Shown here piece after piece: positions 8,522 through 14,933 of a DNA stretch of 32,064 nucleotides. A model generated the notes under the pieces. It was not told the origin of the DNA and did no database searches. It saw only the letters and a program-made list of their open reading frames with translations. Each line of letters starts with the position of its first letter. Position 1 is the first letter of the stretch. This DNA comes from a virus. The translations under genes were made by a program, and so were the position numbers. The stretch is from the IMG/VR virus record IMGVR_UViG_3300010375_000042, positions 1 to 32,064 of that record; one strand, given 5' to 3'.

Positions 8522-8847
8522 TGCCAACCGAACCAGACAAAGTTGTAATGACAGAGCGCGCCGGTGAAAAACCACCAACGCACGCCGAGATAATTGTTTT
8601 AACATGGTGGCAGCAGGCGTTGATCCGCGGCTCGCGCGTTTATTTGCAAAGTCTCGTAGGCTTTATCATTGCGGCTGGCACGGGTGCGGCGGCTGCGGTT
8701 GGCGTCAATTTGCCGGTTGGCGATTTCGGCAAGCTTCTTTTATCGGCGGCATCGATGGCGGTTGCGCCAGCAGTAATATCGCTGCTGCAAAACTCTATTG
8801 AGATTTTGAGCAGACTTGATTCGAGCAACCCGCAGGTACGAGCATAA
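8521..8847 (+). CDS. Putative holin (two membrane helices)
   Basis: ATG 8521 overlaps the previous stop (TGATG); a TTG one codon earlier is also possible. The 108-residue protein has a charged N-terminal part, then two hydrophobic helices at about residues 42-63 (YLQSLVGFIIAAGTGAAAAV) and 70-90, joined by a short loop (NLPVGD), and a charged C-terminus. Size, topology and position upstream of the lysozyme fit a two-helix holin that makes inner-membrane holes for endolysin release. Several other small membrane proteins sit nearby, so which one is the holin and which an antiholin is not settled by sequence. Confidence 0.55.
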   Translation: MPTEPDKVVMTERAGEKPPTHAEIIVLTWWQQALIRGSRVYLQSLVGFIIAAGTGAAAAVGVNLPVGDFGKLLLSAASMAVAPAVISLLQNSIEILSRLDSSNPQVRA

Positions 8848-8914
8848 CTGATTTCTGATCGTGTCATTTATGGTATTGGCAATCAAACTAAAGAGAAGAA
8901 GGAGACAACAACTT

Positions 8915-9118
8915 ATGGCTAATCCTCATGCAAACGTAACTCACTGGCAAACGTCGGCTGATAATTTCGCAAAAATCAAAGCGGCAGCAGATGCGATTGT
9001 TGCGAATCCGGCCAGTACTCCGGACGAGGTGGCAGACGCTAAAGATACATCGGCAGCGATGACGAAAAATCTGGCGCGGCTTTTGAGCAAGTACGGCGTA
9101 TCACCAGCGGCAGTGTAA
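8915..9118 (+). CDS. Small helical protein, unknown
   Basis: The ATG at 8915 follows AAGAAGGAG at a good distance; an in-frame GTG at 8861 would add a basic stretch with no ribosome site and is rejected. The 67-residue product is alanine-rich and mostly helical (NFAKIKAAADAIVANPAS... AAMTKNLARLLSKYG), without cysteines or membrane segments. No family was recognised. It lies between the holin candidate and a tiny two-helix membrane protein, so co-expression in the lysis operon is likely. Confidence 0.6.
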   Translation: MANPHANVTHWQTSADNFAKIKAAADAIVANPASTPDEVADAKDTSAAMTKNLARLLSKYGVSPAAV

Positions 9119-9167
9119 TTAAGTAAGGGCTTTGAATGGCACGATCAGAATTTAATTAGAGGTTAAA

Positions 9168-9335
9168 ATGACTATGAATAGAGTGTTTGTTTTAATTGCT
9201 GTGATTTGTTTTCTGCTCGCGTTTATCGGCTCAGCGGTTAGCCTGAACGGCGGGCATCCTTACGGGAGCATGAGTTGGGCTGATTTGGTTGCTCTCGGTT
9301 TGTTTTTCTGGGCCGCGGCAACCTTTGTTGTATAG
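9168..9335 (+). CDS. Tiny two-helix membrane protein, holin-like
   Basis: This 55-residue gene starts at ATG 9168 after an AGAGG site. It has one hydrophobic helix at residues 5-25 (RVFVLIAVICFLLAFIGSAV), a short loop with HPYGSMSW, and a second at about 40-55 (LVALGLFFWAAATFVV). This fold, with the phrase LVALGL followed by aromatic residues, recurs in short membrane proteins of many phages near lysis genes. It could be a holin, an antiholin or a lysis helper. It stops ten bases before the peptidase gene. Confidence 0.5.
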   Translation: MTMNRVFVLIAVICFLLAFIGSAVSLNGGHPYGSMSWADLVALGLFFWAAATFVV

Positions 9336-9345
9336 AAAGACAAAA

Positions 9346-10038
9346 ATGAAAACATCATCATTTGGGCGTCGTATATCCAAGGACGAGCGCGACAAACAAT
9401 ATTTGATGCGCAGGCTATTAGCGCCAGCTCGCGCTGTCTTGCCGACTAATAAAATGTGGAAGATTGCGGCGAAGAATTTAGATCAAGGCGATTACGGAAC
9501 ATGCGTCGGCAATGCGTGGACTAATTTTCTCCGTTGCGCGCCCATTCAGACAACCGCCGATGAATCGATGGCACTTACGATTTACGACGCAGCAATTTTG
9601 CTCGATGAGTGGACGGACAACGACAACGACACGGACCGTCAAATGGGTACGTCGGTACGCGGCGGCGCAATGGCCGTGACTAACATGGGCAAACTCAAAT
9701 CATATTTGTGGGCATTCGAGCTTCAACCTGCTGTTGAATGGGTGCTCACGATGGGTCCGGTTGTATTAGGAACTACGTGGTACTCAAGCATGATGAAGCC
9801 GGATGCACAGGGCATTGTACAAATAAAGCCAGGAGCGCGAGATTTAGGCGGCCATTGTTATCTGTGGCGTGGCGCCGATACTAAGAAGGCATTGGCTTAT
9901 TGTTGCAATTCTTGGGGCGATTCGTGGGGATTGAGCGGTAACTTTGCAATTCCATTTAAGGACGTTGAGACACTTATACATAATGACGGCGAATGCTGTA
10001 CGGCAATCCAAAAATCGTTGAAGGCGCTTTCGGTTTAG
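9346..10038 (+). CDS. Papain-like (C1A) cysteine peptidase
   Basis: The chosen ATG at 9346 gives 230 residues; an in-frame upstream opening from 9289 overlaps the previous gene and is unneeded. All papain-family active-site positions are present. Q47 and C53 lie in DQGDYGTCVGNAW (oxyanion glutamine and nucleophile), H170 in LGGHCYLW, and N188 in CCNSWGDSWG, the family's NSWG..WG signature. There is no signal peptide or pro-region of eukaryotic length. A complete C1A peptidase in a phage lysis region is uncommon. Likely targets are peptide crosslinks, a virion protein to be processed, or a host protein; sequence cannot separate these. Confidence 0.8.
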   Translation: MKTSSFGRRISKDERDKQYLMRRLLAPARAVLPTNKMWKIAAKNLDQGDYGTCVGNAWTNFLRCAPIQTTADESMALTIYDAAILLDEWTDNDNDTDRQMGTSVRGGAMAVTNMGKLKSYLWAFELQPAVEWVLTMGPVVLGTTWYSSMMKPDAQGIVQIKPGARDLGGHCYLWRGADTKKALAYCCNSWGDSWGLSGNFAIPFKDVETLIHNDGECCTAIQKSLKALSV

Positions 10039-10044
10039 GGGGTG

Positions 10045-10113
10045 ATGCCCGTGTGTCCAAATTGTCATTTTATACCATGTCAGTGTGGAACTTATAATTT
10101 TATAGCGTTCTAG
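10045..10113 (+). CDS. Possible 22-residue zinc-knuckle peptide
   Basis: After the peptidase stop there is a strong AGGGGGTG ribosome site and an ATG opening a 22-codon frame. It encodes CPNC and CQC cysteine motifs around a short hydrophobic turn, enough to bind one zinc. A gene this short cannot be proven by sequence. The ribosome site and the four ordered cysteines are the only support. It could equally be a leader that tunes the downstream membrane genes. Confidence 0.3.
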   Translation: MPVCPNCHFIPCQCGTYNFIAF

Positions 10114-10156
10114 CCGGGGATCACCGAGCGGTAACGAGTGATGGGAGAAAATACTC

Positions 10157-10309
10157 ATGTATCTCTTATTGATCATTCTATTAGTGCTTGCGCTTCTCGG
10201 TGCGTTGCCAACCTGGCCACATAGTCAAGCGTGGGGGTACTACCCGGCAGGTGGGCTCGGTCTGGTGCTGCTTATTGTAGTGATTCTGATTTTGGTGGGG
10301 AGATTTTGA
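10157..10309 (+). CDS. DUF3309 family small membrane protein
   Basis: This 50-residue gene has a GGGAGAA site before the ATG. It matches my memory of the DUF3309 family almost along its whole length: a hydrophobic helix, the conserved LGALPTWPHS, a WGYYPAGGLGL turn, then a second helix ending GRF. The family is common in the chromosomes of Proteobacteria and has no established function. Two helices around a short conserved loop also fit a holin-type pore. Its place directly before the lysozyme suggests a host membrane protein recruited to the lysis operon. The next gene starts within its stop (TTGA). Confidence 0.75.
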   Translation: MYLLLIILLVLALLGALPTWPHSQAWGYYPAGGLGLVLLIVVILILVGRF

Positions 10310-10413
10310 AGGCAATCGAAGTTATCGGGTTTGTTCTTTTATCGATTGCAATCGTGATTGTTTTGGGGATGTGTGTGGCGCTTATAGTTCTAATGTTTTT
10401 CGGGGGAGAGTAA
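10306..10413 (+). CDS. Single-helix membrane peptide
   Basis: A TTG start overlaps the DUF3309 stop (TTGA), behind a GGTGGGGAG site. The 35-residue product is almost entirely one hydrophobic helix (about residues 6-31), ending FFGGE. Overlap with its neighbour and one base of spacing to the lysozyme ATG support expression as part of the lysis set. It may be an antiholin or a helper of the DUF3309 protein. A start farther upstream in the same frame (10231) lies inside DUF3309 and is less likely. Confidence 0.45.
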   Translation: MKAIEVIGFVLLSIAIVIVLGMCVALIVLMFFGGE

Positions 10414-10414
10414 A

Positions 10415-10840
10415 ATGACGCCACAAGGTTATAGCAAGCTGATCGAATTCGAGGGCGAACAGTTCAGTGCTTACAAAGACACCGAAGGTTACACCACAAT
10501 CGGAATCGGCCATTGCATCGATGAGCGTAAAGGCTGCGGTATCTCGCAGAACATCTCGCGGCGTCTTTTCGAAGATGATCTTGCCCGGTTTACGGCAACG
10601 GCGCGCGCAAACTTTGAATGGTTCGATGCGCTCGATCCGGTACGCCAGGACGTAATTGTAATGCTGCTATTTAATCTTGGGGCGAGCGGCTTGCACACGT
10701 TTCATCTGTTGCTGAAAGCTTACGGTGAGCATGCTTGGCACGAGGCGGCATTCCAACTGGCTAATTCTCTGTGGGGAAGACAAGTCGGGGCTGAGCGTAA
10801 ACGCGAAATGTGCAACGCGATTGAGCTAGGCAAGTGGTGA
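10415..10840 (+). CDS. Endolysin, GH24 T4-type lysozyme (muramidase)
   Basis: The 141-residue protein shows the full GH24 catalytic spacing: E13 in FEGEQFSAYKD, D22 in YKDTEGYTTIG, and T28, that is E-x8-D-x5-T as in T4 lysozyme. The GIGH motif follows at 30-33. It cuts the glycan strands of peptidoglycan to release phage. The length is typical of small phage muramidases. There is no signal peptide or SAR anchor, so it should need a holin. It ends in a TGATG overlap with the DUF1353 gene. The AGGGCGA-like purines near its start lie inside the gene; the likely ribosome site is GGGGGAG just before the ATG. Confidence 0.93.
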   Translation: MTPQGYSKLIEFEGEQFSAYKDTEGYTTIGIGHCIDERKGCGISQNISRRLFEDDLARFTATARANFEWFDALDPVRQDVIVMLLFNLGASGLHTFHLLLKAYGEHAWHEAAFQLANSLWGRQVGAERKREMCNAIELGKW

Positions 10841-11202
10841 TGCCATTTACAACCGAAATAGATATTTCACCTATAAGCGAAACCGGCTTTCGTACTCGCT
10901 GGAAAGTGATTCAACCTTTAAATTTTCATTCCGTAAACACTGGCAAAAACTATGTCGTCCCGGCTGGAGAAACTACCGACCTTGCTTCCGGCCTCGTCAT
11001 GGCCGCGAGCGCCGCGGCAATCCTGCACGATCATCTTTATGAGCGCGGTATCCATTTCAAGCAAATCAAAGATCAGCGGGAAGCTGACAATGTGTTTTAT
11101 GAGGCCATGATCGATACGGGTGTTCCTCAGTGGCGGGCGCAGTCTTACTATTGGGCCGTCCGAATGTTCGGCTGGCGTTATTACAAACCGGCAATAGTAT
11201 GA
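10840..11202 (+). CDS. DUF1353 family phage protein
   Basis: ATG 10840 is chosen from a GTG-GTG-ATG cluster at the endolysin stop. The 120-residue protein matches the DUF1353 pattern: Y.VPAGETTDLASG near residues 40-51, ILHDHLY at about 61-67, READNVFYEAM at about 80-90, and WRAQSYYWAVRMFGW at the end. The family is frequent beside phage endolysins. The conserved H, D and E residues suggest a metal site, but its reaction is not established. Coupled translation on both sides places it in the lysis operon. Confidence 0.85.
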   Translation: MPFTTEIDISPISETGFRTRWKVIQPLNFHSVNTGKNYVVPAGETTDLASGLVMAASAAAILHDHLYERGIHFKQIKDQREADNVFYEAMIDTGVPQWRAQSYYWAVRMFGWRYYKPAIV

Positions 11203-11396
11203 GCGACGTTCAGACTCAAGAAGAGTTGCAGGAGAATTTGAGACTTGTGATCCGCAACTGGACACTGCGTCAGAAATACGAAGCGCTAAAATATTTGTAT
11301 GCTCTGCTTAACGTCAAAATAGATGACCTCCCCGCGCGCATAGCTCGTGAGCATAAAGCCGAGGTCGCCCAAGGAAAGCCAGGATCGCATGAATAA
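11199..11396 (+). CDS. Small helical protein, unknown
   Basis: The ATG overlaps the DUF1353 stop (ATGA). The 65-residue product is charged and helical (QEELQENLRLVIRNW; YEALKYLYALLNVK), with no cysteines or membrane segment. It precedes a lipoprotein gene with an eight-base overlap. Position in the lysis operon is its only functional clue. Confidence 0.6.
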   Translation: MSDVQTQEELQENLRLVIRNWTLRQKYEALKYLYALLNVKIDDLPARIAREHKAEVAQGKPGSHE

Positions 11397-11730
11397 ACCG
11401 GAATCGATGTTCTGGATAACCGCCGCGCTCTTGCTTGCGTTGTTCTTGTCGTCGGGTTGTGGCGCGGCGTACTTTTCAGCTAGGACTACAGCCACATATT
11501 CTATTCTTCCAGATGGCACACTTCAGGCCAGTTACGACAGCAGTAAAGATCAACAGGGTCTTGATTTGGACGTCGAAGCCGATAACGGCAAAATCAAGGT
11601 GGTGCGGATTCATGCCGATCGTGCGGGTACCAATGAGAGCGCCATTGCGGCGGCGCTGCAAGCCAACCTGAAATTGATCGGGCTTATAGAAACGCTCAGT
11701 GCAATCGCAGCTAAAGGCGGCGGATCATAA
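11389..11730 (+). CDS. Putative lipoprotein (spanin candidate)
   Basis: ATG 11389 gives a 113-residue protein with a hydrophobic segment (FWITAALLLALFLSSG) followed by a cysteine at about residue 24, a lipobox-like LSSGC. The rest is short and soluble, with strands (TATYSILPDGTLQASYD) and an alanine-rich helix near the end. A lipoprotein two genes after the endolysin is where an outer-membrane spanin would be expected in a phage of a Gram-negative host. It lacks the proline richness of Rz1, so the spanin role is a suggestion only. Its frame opens at 11347 inside the previous gene, so the start rests on the signal. Confidence 0.6.
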   Translation: MNKPESMFWITAALLLALFLSSGCGAAYFSARTTATYSILPDGTLQASYDSSKDQQGLDLDVEADNGKIKVVRIHADRAGTNESAIAAALQANLKLIGLIETLSAIAAKGGGS

Positions 11731-11731
11731 A

Positions 11732-11890
11732 ATGGAAGAACAAACGACCGACAAAGAAATAAAGTGTCCTGATTGCGATGGGACCGGTAATGATCGTTAC
11801 GACATTGAATATTTCTCGGTGACGGGCGAGGGCGACATCATGGCTTGTGGAAAATGTAATGGGAGTGGTCGAATAAAGGCGGGATCGTGA
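11732..11890 (+). CDS. DnaJ-type zinc finger mini-protein
   Basis: The 52-residue product carries two CxxCxGxG repeats, CPDCDGTG and CGKCNGSG, separated by about 24 residues. This is one half of the DnaJ central zinc domain. Stand-alone proteins with this motif occur in many phages and bacteria and probably bind one zinc. The chaperone link is by motif only, since the J-domain is absent. The gene starts two bases after the lipoprotein stop and overlaps a tiny downstream frame (GTGA). Confidence 0.65.
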   Translation: MEEQTTDKEIKCPDCDGTGNDRYDIEYFSVTGEGDIMACGKCNGSGRIKAGS

Positions 11891-11967
11891 AGCGGTTATG
11901 GTACATGATTGTCATAAAAACCGTGCAACTTTATAATAGATTGCTGCGACGAAAGATCATGCCATGA
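11887..11967 (+). CDS. Possible 26-residue basic peptide
   Basis: A GTG overlaps the previous stop (GTGA) and the frame ends in an ATGA overlap with the secreted HNH gene. This double 4-base coupling matches the style of the operon and is the main reason to list it. The product is basic with a hydrophobic first half (LWYMIVIKTVQLYNRLLRRK) and may lie at the membrane. It is too short for homology judgement. Confidence 0.4.
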   Translation: MKRLWYMIVIKTVQLYNRLLRRKIMP

Positions 11968-12257
11968 TTGAAGCCATTTTTATAATCTTGCTTTTCTTTG
12001 CTTCGTTTGCCGAGGCTCGCGATTCAGCGCAGGTGAGGGCATTTAGAAAAGCCAATCCTTGCCCAAGCACCAGCAAGACTATCGGGGCTTGTCCAAATTA
12101 TGTAGTGGATCACATTGTGCCGCTCTGTTGGGGCGGCGCTGATCGTCCTAGCAATATGGCATGGGAAGAAACGAAAGCGAGTTATAAAAAAGACAAGTTT
12201 GAACGTGAGGCGTGTGCCATGAAGAATAAACAGGTTGTACCGAGTCAACTCAAATGA
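11964..12257 (+). CDS. Exported HNH nuclease-like protein
   Basis: The 97-residue protein starts with a signal peptide (IEAIFIILLFFASFAEA) and is followed by the secreted HNH pattern NPCPSTSKTIGACPNYVVDH at residues 31-50, then PLCWGG..RPSNM. D49/H50 and N64 fit the HNH active site; the final histidine is not obvious, so activity is uncertain. Similar short periplasmic HNH proteins occur in Proteobacteria. In a phage it could degrade incoming or host-released DNA in the periplasm, or protect against superinfection; this is inference. ATGA overlaps tie it to both neighbours. Confidence 0.75.
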   Translation: MIEAIFIILLFFASFAEARDSAQVRAFRKANPCPSTSKTIGACPNYVVDHIVPLCWGGADRPSNMAWEETKASYKKDKFEREACAMKNKQVVPSQLK

Positions 12258-13696
12258 CTACCGCCAACGATTATTTCAAAGGCTACGCGCCCAAGGTTAC
12301 GGTTGGCCAGGGCAATCCTGAGACAATCAAGTATGGCAAGATCTGGAACATCCCAGAGTACAGAAAGTATGCACCGGGCGAGTTTTACAGCCAATTGTTT
12401 TTGACGCACGCGAAGCCAAGGCCCGGCGCTCATGTCATTGATTACGGCTGCGGCACCGGTCGCGGCGGGGTAATGCTCGCAAGTCTCGGCAAGCTTAAAG
12501 TCACGATGCTCGATTTCGTCAATAATTGCCTTGATGAAGATGTAAGAAATCTCATCATGAGCTCGGGCGGGCAACTCACCTTTATCAAGGCGGATTTGGA
12601 AAAGCGCATCCCGGTTGTGGCCGAGTATGGTTTTACCTCAGATGTGATGGAGCACATCCCGCCGGACAAGCTTGATCTTGTCCTGGATAACATCCTTCAG
12701 TCGGCGCAAACGGTATGGTTTACCATCGCCACATTCGAGGACAGTTTCGGAGAAACGATCGGTGAGCATCTTCACTTATCGGTGCACCCGTTTGAGTGGT
12801 GGAAGGAGCAATTCGAGAAGCGCGACTGTGAGATTTACTACTCGCAGAACCAGGACAATTATTATGCGCATTTCTATGTGCGCGCGTGGCGAAGCGGTCA
12901 GGAAGTTGTTGACGCCGGGCGGCTCAATACCGAGGAAAAAGCGATCATCGAGAACGTCAAGCATAACATCGCTCAGGGCTGGCAGCAGGTAGTGCCGCAC
13001 GAGACAAACGAATTTGAATGCATGATTCTGGGCGGCGGGCCGTCGCTCAATCAGTTCGAGGAAGAGATCATACGAAACCGCGCCGATGGTGTGAAGTGTA
13101 TTACCCTAAACGGAGCATATAATTGGGCGGTGCACCACGGAATCACGCCGTCGGCGCAGATCGTAGTAGATGCGCGTCAGTTCAATGCGCGGTTCACTAA
13201 GCCGGTAGTGGATGACTGCCGGTATTTGATCGCGTCACAATGCCATCCCGACGTGTTTAAGGACTTGCCGAAAGACCGGACTTTCATCTGGCATACGATG
13301 GCCGAGCAGTTGGGCGAAGTACTCGATGAACAATACGGCGCTGGTGGGTGGTACGGCATACCGGGCGGTACGACAGTGCTCCTGCGGGCCATCCCGCTGA
13401 TGCGGATGCTCGGCTATCACAAGTTTATTCTATACGGGTGCGACTCTTGTCTAATGGGCGATTCGCATCATGCTTATGAGCAGAACGAGAACGCGAATTT
13501 TTATAGCTTGCCTGTGATTATCAATCCAAGCGGACGGACGTTTCGCTGCGCGCCGTTTATGGCGTCACAGGCGCATGAGTTTATAGACATGATCAAGTAC
13601 ATCGGCGACGAGATTGAGCTTGACGTTAAGGGTGACGGGTTGCTCGCGCATATACTAGAAGTGGGCGCGGAGCAGGCGGATTTGCAACAATTATGA
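12254..13696 (+). CDS. Class I SAM methyltransferase fused to DUF115 (MptE-like) domain
   Basis: The 480-residue product has two parts. Residues about 55-215 are a Rossmann methyltransferase with motif I VIDYGCGTGRG (residues 61-71), the acidic strand MLDFV, and a later TSDVMEHIPPDKLDLVL segment as in small-molecule methyltransferases. Residues about 255-450 start with ECMILGGGPSLNQFEEEI and include ITLNGAYNWAVHHGI and VVDARQFNARF, the pattern of DUF115, a family related to 6-hydroxymethylpterin diphosphokinase MptE and found near glycan genes. The fusion suggests modification of a sugar or glycan, perhaps on the cell surface or the virion. No membrane segment is seen. Coupled by ATGA at both ends. 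Confidence 0.75.
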   Translation: MTTANDYFKGYAPKVTVGQGNPETIKYGKIWNIPEYRKYAPGEFYSQLFLTHAKPRPGAHVIDYGCGTGRGGVMLASLGKLKVTMLDFVNNCLDEDVRNLIMSSGGQLTFIKADLEKRIPVVAEYGFTSDVMEHIPPDKLDLVLDNILQSAQTVWFTIATFEDSFGETIGEHLHLSVHPFEWWKEQFEKRDCEIYYSQNQDNYYAHFYVRAWRSGQEVVDAGRLNTEEKAIIENVKHNIAQGWQQVVPHETNEFECMILGGGPSLNQFEEEIIRNRADGVKCITLNGAYNWAVHHGITPSAQIVVDARQFNARFTKPVVDDCRYLIASQCHPDVFKDLPKDRTFIWHTMAEQLGEVLDEQYGAGGWYGIPGGTTVLLRAIPLMRMLGYHKFILYGCDSCLMGDSHHAYEQNENANFYSLPVIINPSGRTFRCAPFMASQAHEFIDMIKYIGDEIELDVKGDGLLAHILEVGAEQADLQQL

Positions 13697-13896
13697 TTGA
13701 TGTGGACGCGCTTTCTGACTGGATGATTAACGACTTCAATGATGATACTGGGAGTTTTCTCAATACCGAGGAAATGCGCGAGGCGCTTAAACAATTTTTA
13801 AGAGTTGCCGAAATAGAAATGGCGCACCGCAATCAGCATATTGCGTATGTCGATGACTGTGGATTTTGCGAGAAAGCCGTATGGTCAGGAACCTAA
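13693..13896 (+). CDS. Small acidic protein, unknown
   Basis: The ATG overlaps the fusion gene's stop (ATGA). The 67-residue product is acidic at the N-terminus (DVDALSDWMINDFNDDTG), helical in the middle and ends with CGFCEKAVW, a possible half zinc site. No family was recognised. Tight coupling suggests it is made together with the methyltransferase-DUF115 protein and may be its partner. Confidence 0.55.
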   Translation: MIDVDALSDWMINDFNDDTGSFLNTEEMREALKQFLRVAEIEMAHRNQHIAYVDDCGFCEKAVWSGT

Positions 13897-13897
13897 A

Positions 13898-14083
13898 ATG
13901 ACTCTCCCTGATTGGGTGCAAGCCGCGATCAAGAACCTTGAGCCGCCTAAGACAGGCAAGGTGGTGATCGAGATCGAGTGTTATATGGGCGGAGTAACCA
14001 AGATTGAAATCGGTGGGCATGTGAGGGTAAAGCCGGAAGTAAGCCAAGAAAGAGAAAAACCGCCTCAGTTTGTGAAAGCGTGA
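13898..14083 (+). CDS. Small beta-rich protein, unknown
   Basis: ATG 13898 lies two bases after the previous stop region; an opening from 13841 in the same frame is internal to the neighbour. The 61-residue protein reads TLPDWVQAAIKNLE, then two strands (KVVIEIECYMGGVTKIEIGG; VRVKPEV) and a charged end. This small helix-plus-hairpin shape is common in phage accessory proteins. No function can be assigned. Confidence 0.5.
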   Translation: MTLPDWVQAAIKNLEPPKTGKVVIEIECYMGGVTKIEIGGHVRVKPEVSQEREKPPQFVKA

Positions 14084-14097
14084 TATAAGTAGGATCG

Positions 14098-14859
14098 ATG
14101 AAAGTTTGCAAGGAAAGTGGGTGCGGGAAAAAACATTTCGGCTTGGGCTGGTGCGCAATGCACTACTCACGAATGGCGCGGCATGGTAGCACAGAAAACC
14201 CACCGCGAAAGAGTCCACCAAATAAGGGAACAACGCTGGGTAGAAAATGTACAGTACCAAATTGCGACAGAAAGCATCACGGTAACGGTAAATGTTTTAT
14301 GCACTTCAAGCGATTTTACAAGCACGGCGATCTCAATCTGCATCGAACTGGCTGGCATCACACCGAAGAAACAAAAAAACGGTTAAGCTCAACTCATTTT
14401 GGTATTATTCGATCACCGGAATCACGACAGAAAATGAGCACGGCAAAAAAAGGCTTACCGTCTTGGAACAAGGGAATCAAAACGGGACCATTGCCGGAAT
14501 CGACACGAGCTAAAATGCGCGGTCGAAGAGCTTGGAACTTTGGGCTTCCTTCACCGTGGAAATCTTGGCGATTCGTCAATTACAACGGCACGCAAATGCG
14601 GAGTTCATACGAGGTTCGCTTTGCAAAAATATTAGATAAAAGAAAAATGAAATGGCATTACGAACCAAAGCGATTCAATCTTGGTTGGTGCACGTACCTT
14701 CCAGATTTCTATGTACCAGCAATGAAGAGTTATATAGAGATCAAAGGATGGTTTGCGCCGACAGCACAAAAGAAGATCGCATCATTTAGACAACTATACC
14801 CTCAGCACAATCTTATCGTGGCTTCAGATAGAGTTTTAAAAATGTTTGAAGCTGTCTAA
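14098..14859 (+). CDS. Homing-type endonuclease: zinc fingers, NUMOD3 repeats, PD-(D/E)XK nuclease
   Basis: The 253-residue protein is modular. Residues 1-75 hold two tandem zinc-finger-like repeats with C..C..C..H spacing (C4, C9, C19, H22 and C51, C56, C66, H69). Residues about 86-150 contain three NUMOD3-like DNA-contact motifs (HTEETKKRLSS; SPESRQKMSTAKKG; PESTRAKMRGR). Residues about 165-240 are a PD-(D/E)XK domain: E172 in SSYEVRFA, PDF at 202-204 and EIK at 214-216. NUMOD3 is typical of mobile endonucleases, usually with GIY-YIG or HNH; pairing with PD-(D/E)XK is less common. It is probably a free-standing selfish gene. Its upstream spacer TAAGTAGGATCG serves as the ribosome site. Confidence 0.75.
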   Translation: MKVCKESGCGKKHFGLGWCAMHYSRMARHGSTENPPRKSPPNKGTTLGRKCTVPNCDRKHHGNGKCFMHFKRFYKHGDLNLHRTGWHHTEETKKRLSSTHFGIIRSPESRQKMSTAKKGLPSWNKGIKTGPLPESTRAKMRGRRAWNFGLPSPWKSWRFVNYNGTQMRSSYEVRFAKILDKRKMKWHYEPKRFNLGWCTYLPDFYVPAMKSYIEIKGWFAPTAQKKIASFRQLYPQHNLIVASDRVLKMFEAV

Positions 14860-14892
14860 TTAAATTCACGAGCAGTTCGCGGCGGCATGAAG

Positions 14893-14925
14893 CTCCTTAA
14901 ACACTCGACGAAAGTCGAGAAGGAG
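14893..14925 (+). promoter_or_regulatory. RBS-sequestering hairpin before the 14934 gene
   Basis: CTCGAC (14904-14909) pairs with GTCGAG (14914-14919) around a GAAA tetraloop, a very stable GNRA hairpin. Below it, CTCCTT (14893-14898) can pair with AAGGAG (14920-14925), which is the ribosome site for ATG 14934; five unpaired A/C bases form a bulge. Folding would hide the ribosome site, and opening it would permit translation. This suggests translational control of the structural gene. Pairing is exact by eye; energy was not computed. Confidence 0.6.
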
Positions 14926-14933
14926 TTCGACCT

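Noticed and set aside
8167-8583. 138-codon minus-strand frame.
   Set aside because: It is antisense to three well-supported forward genes and has no motif.
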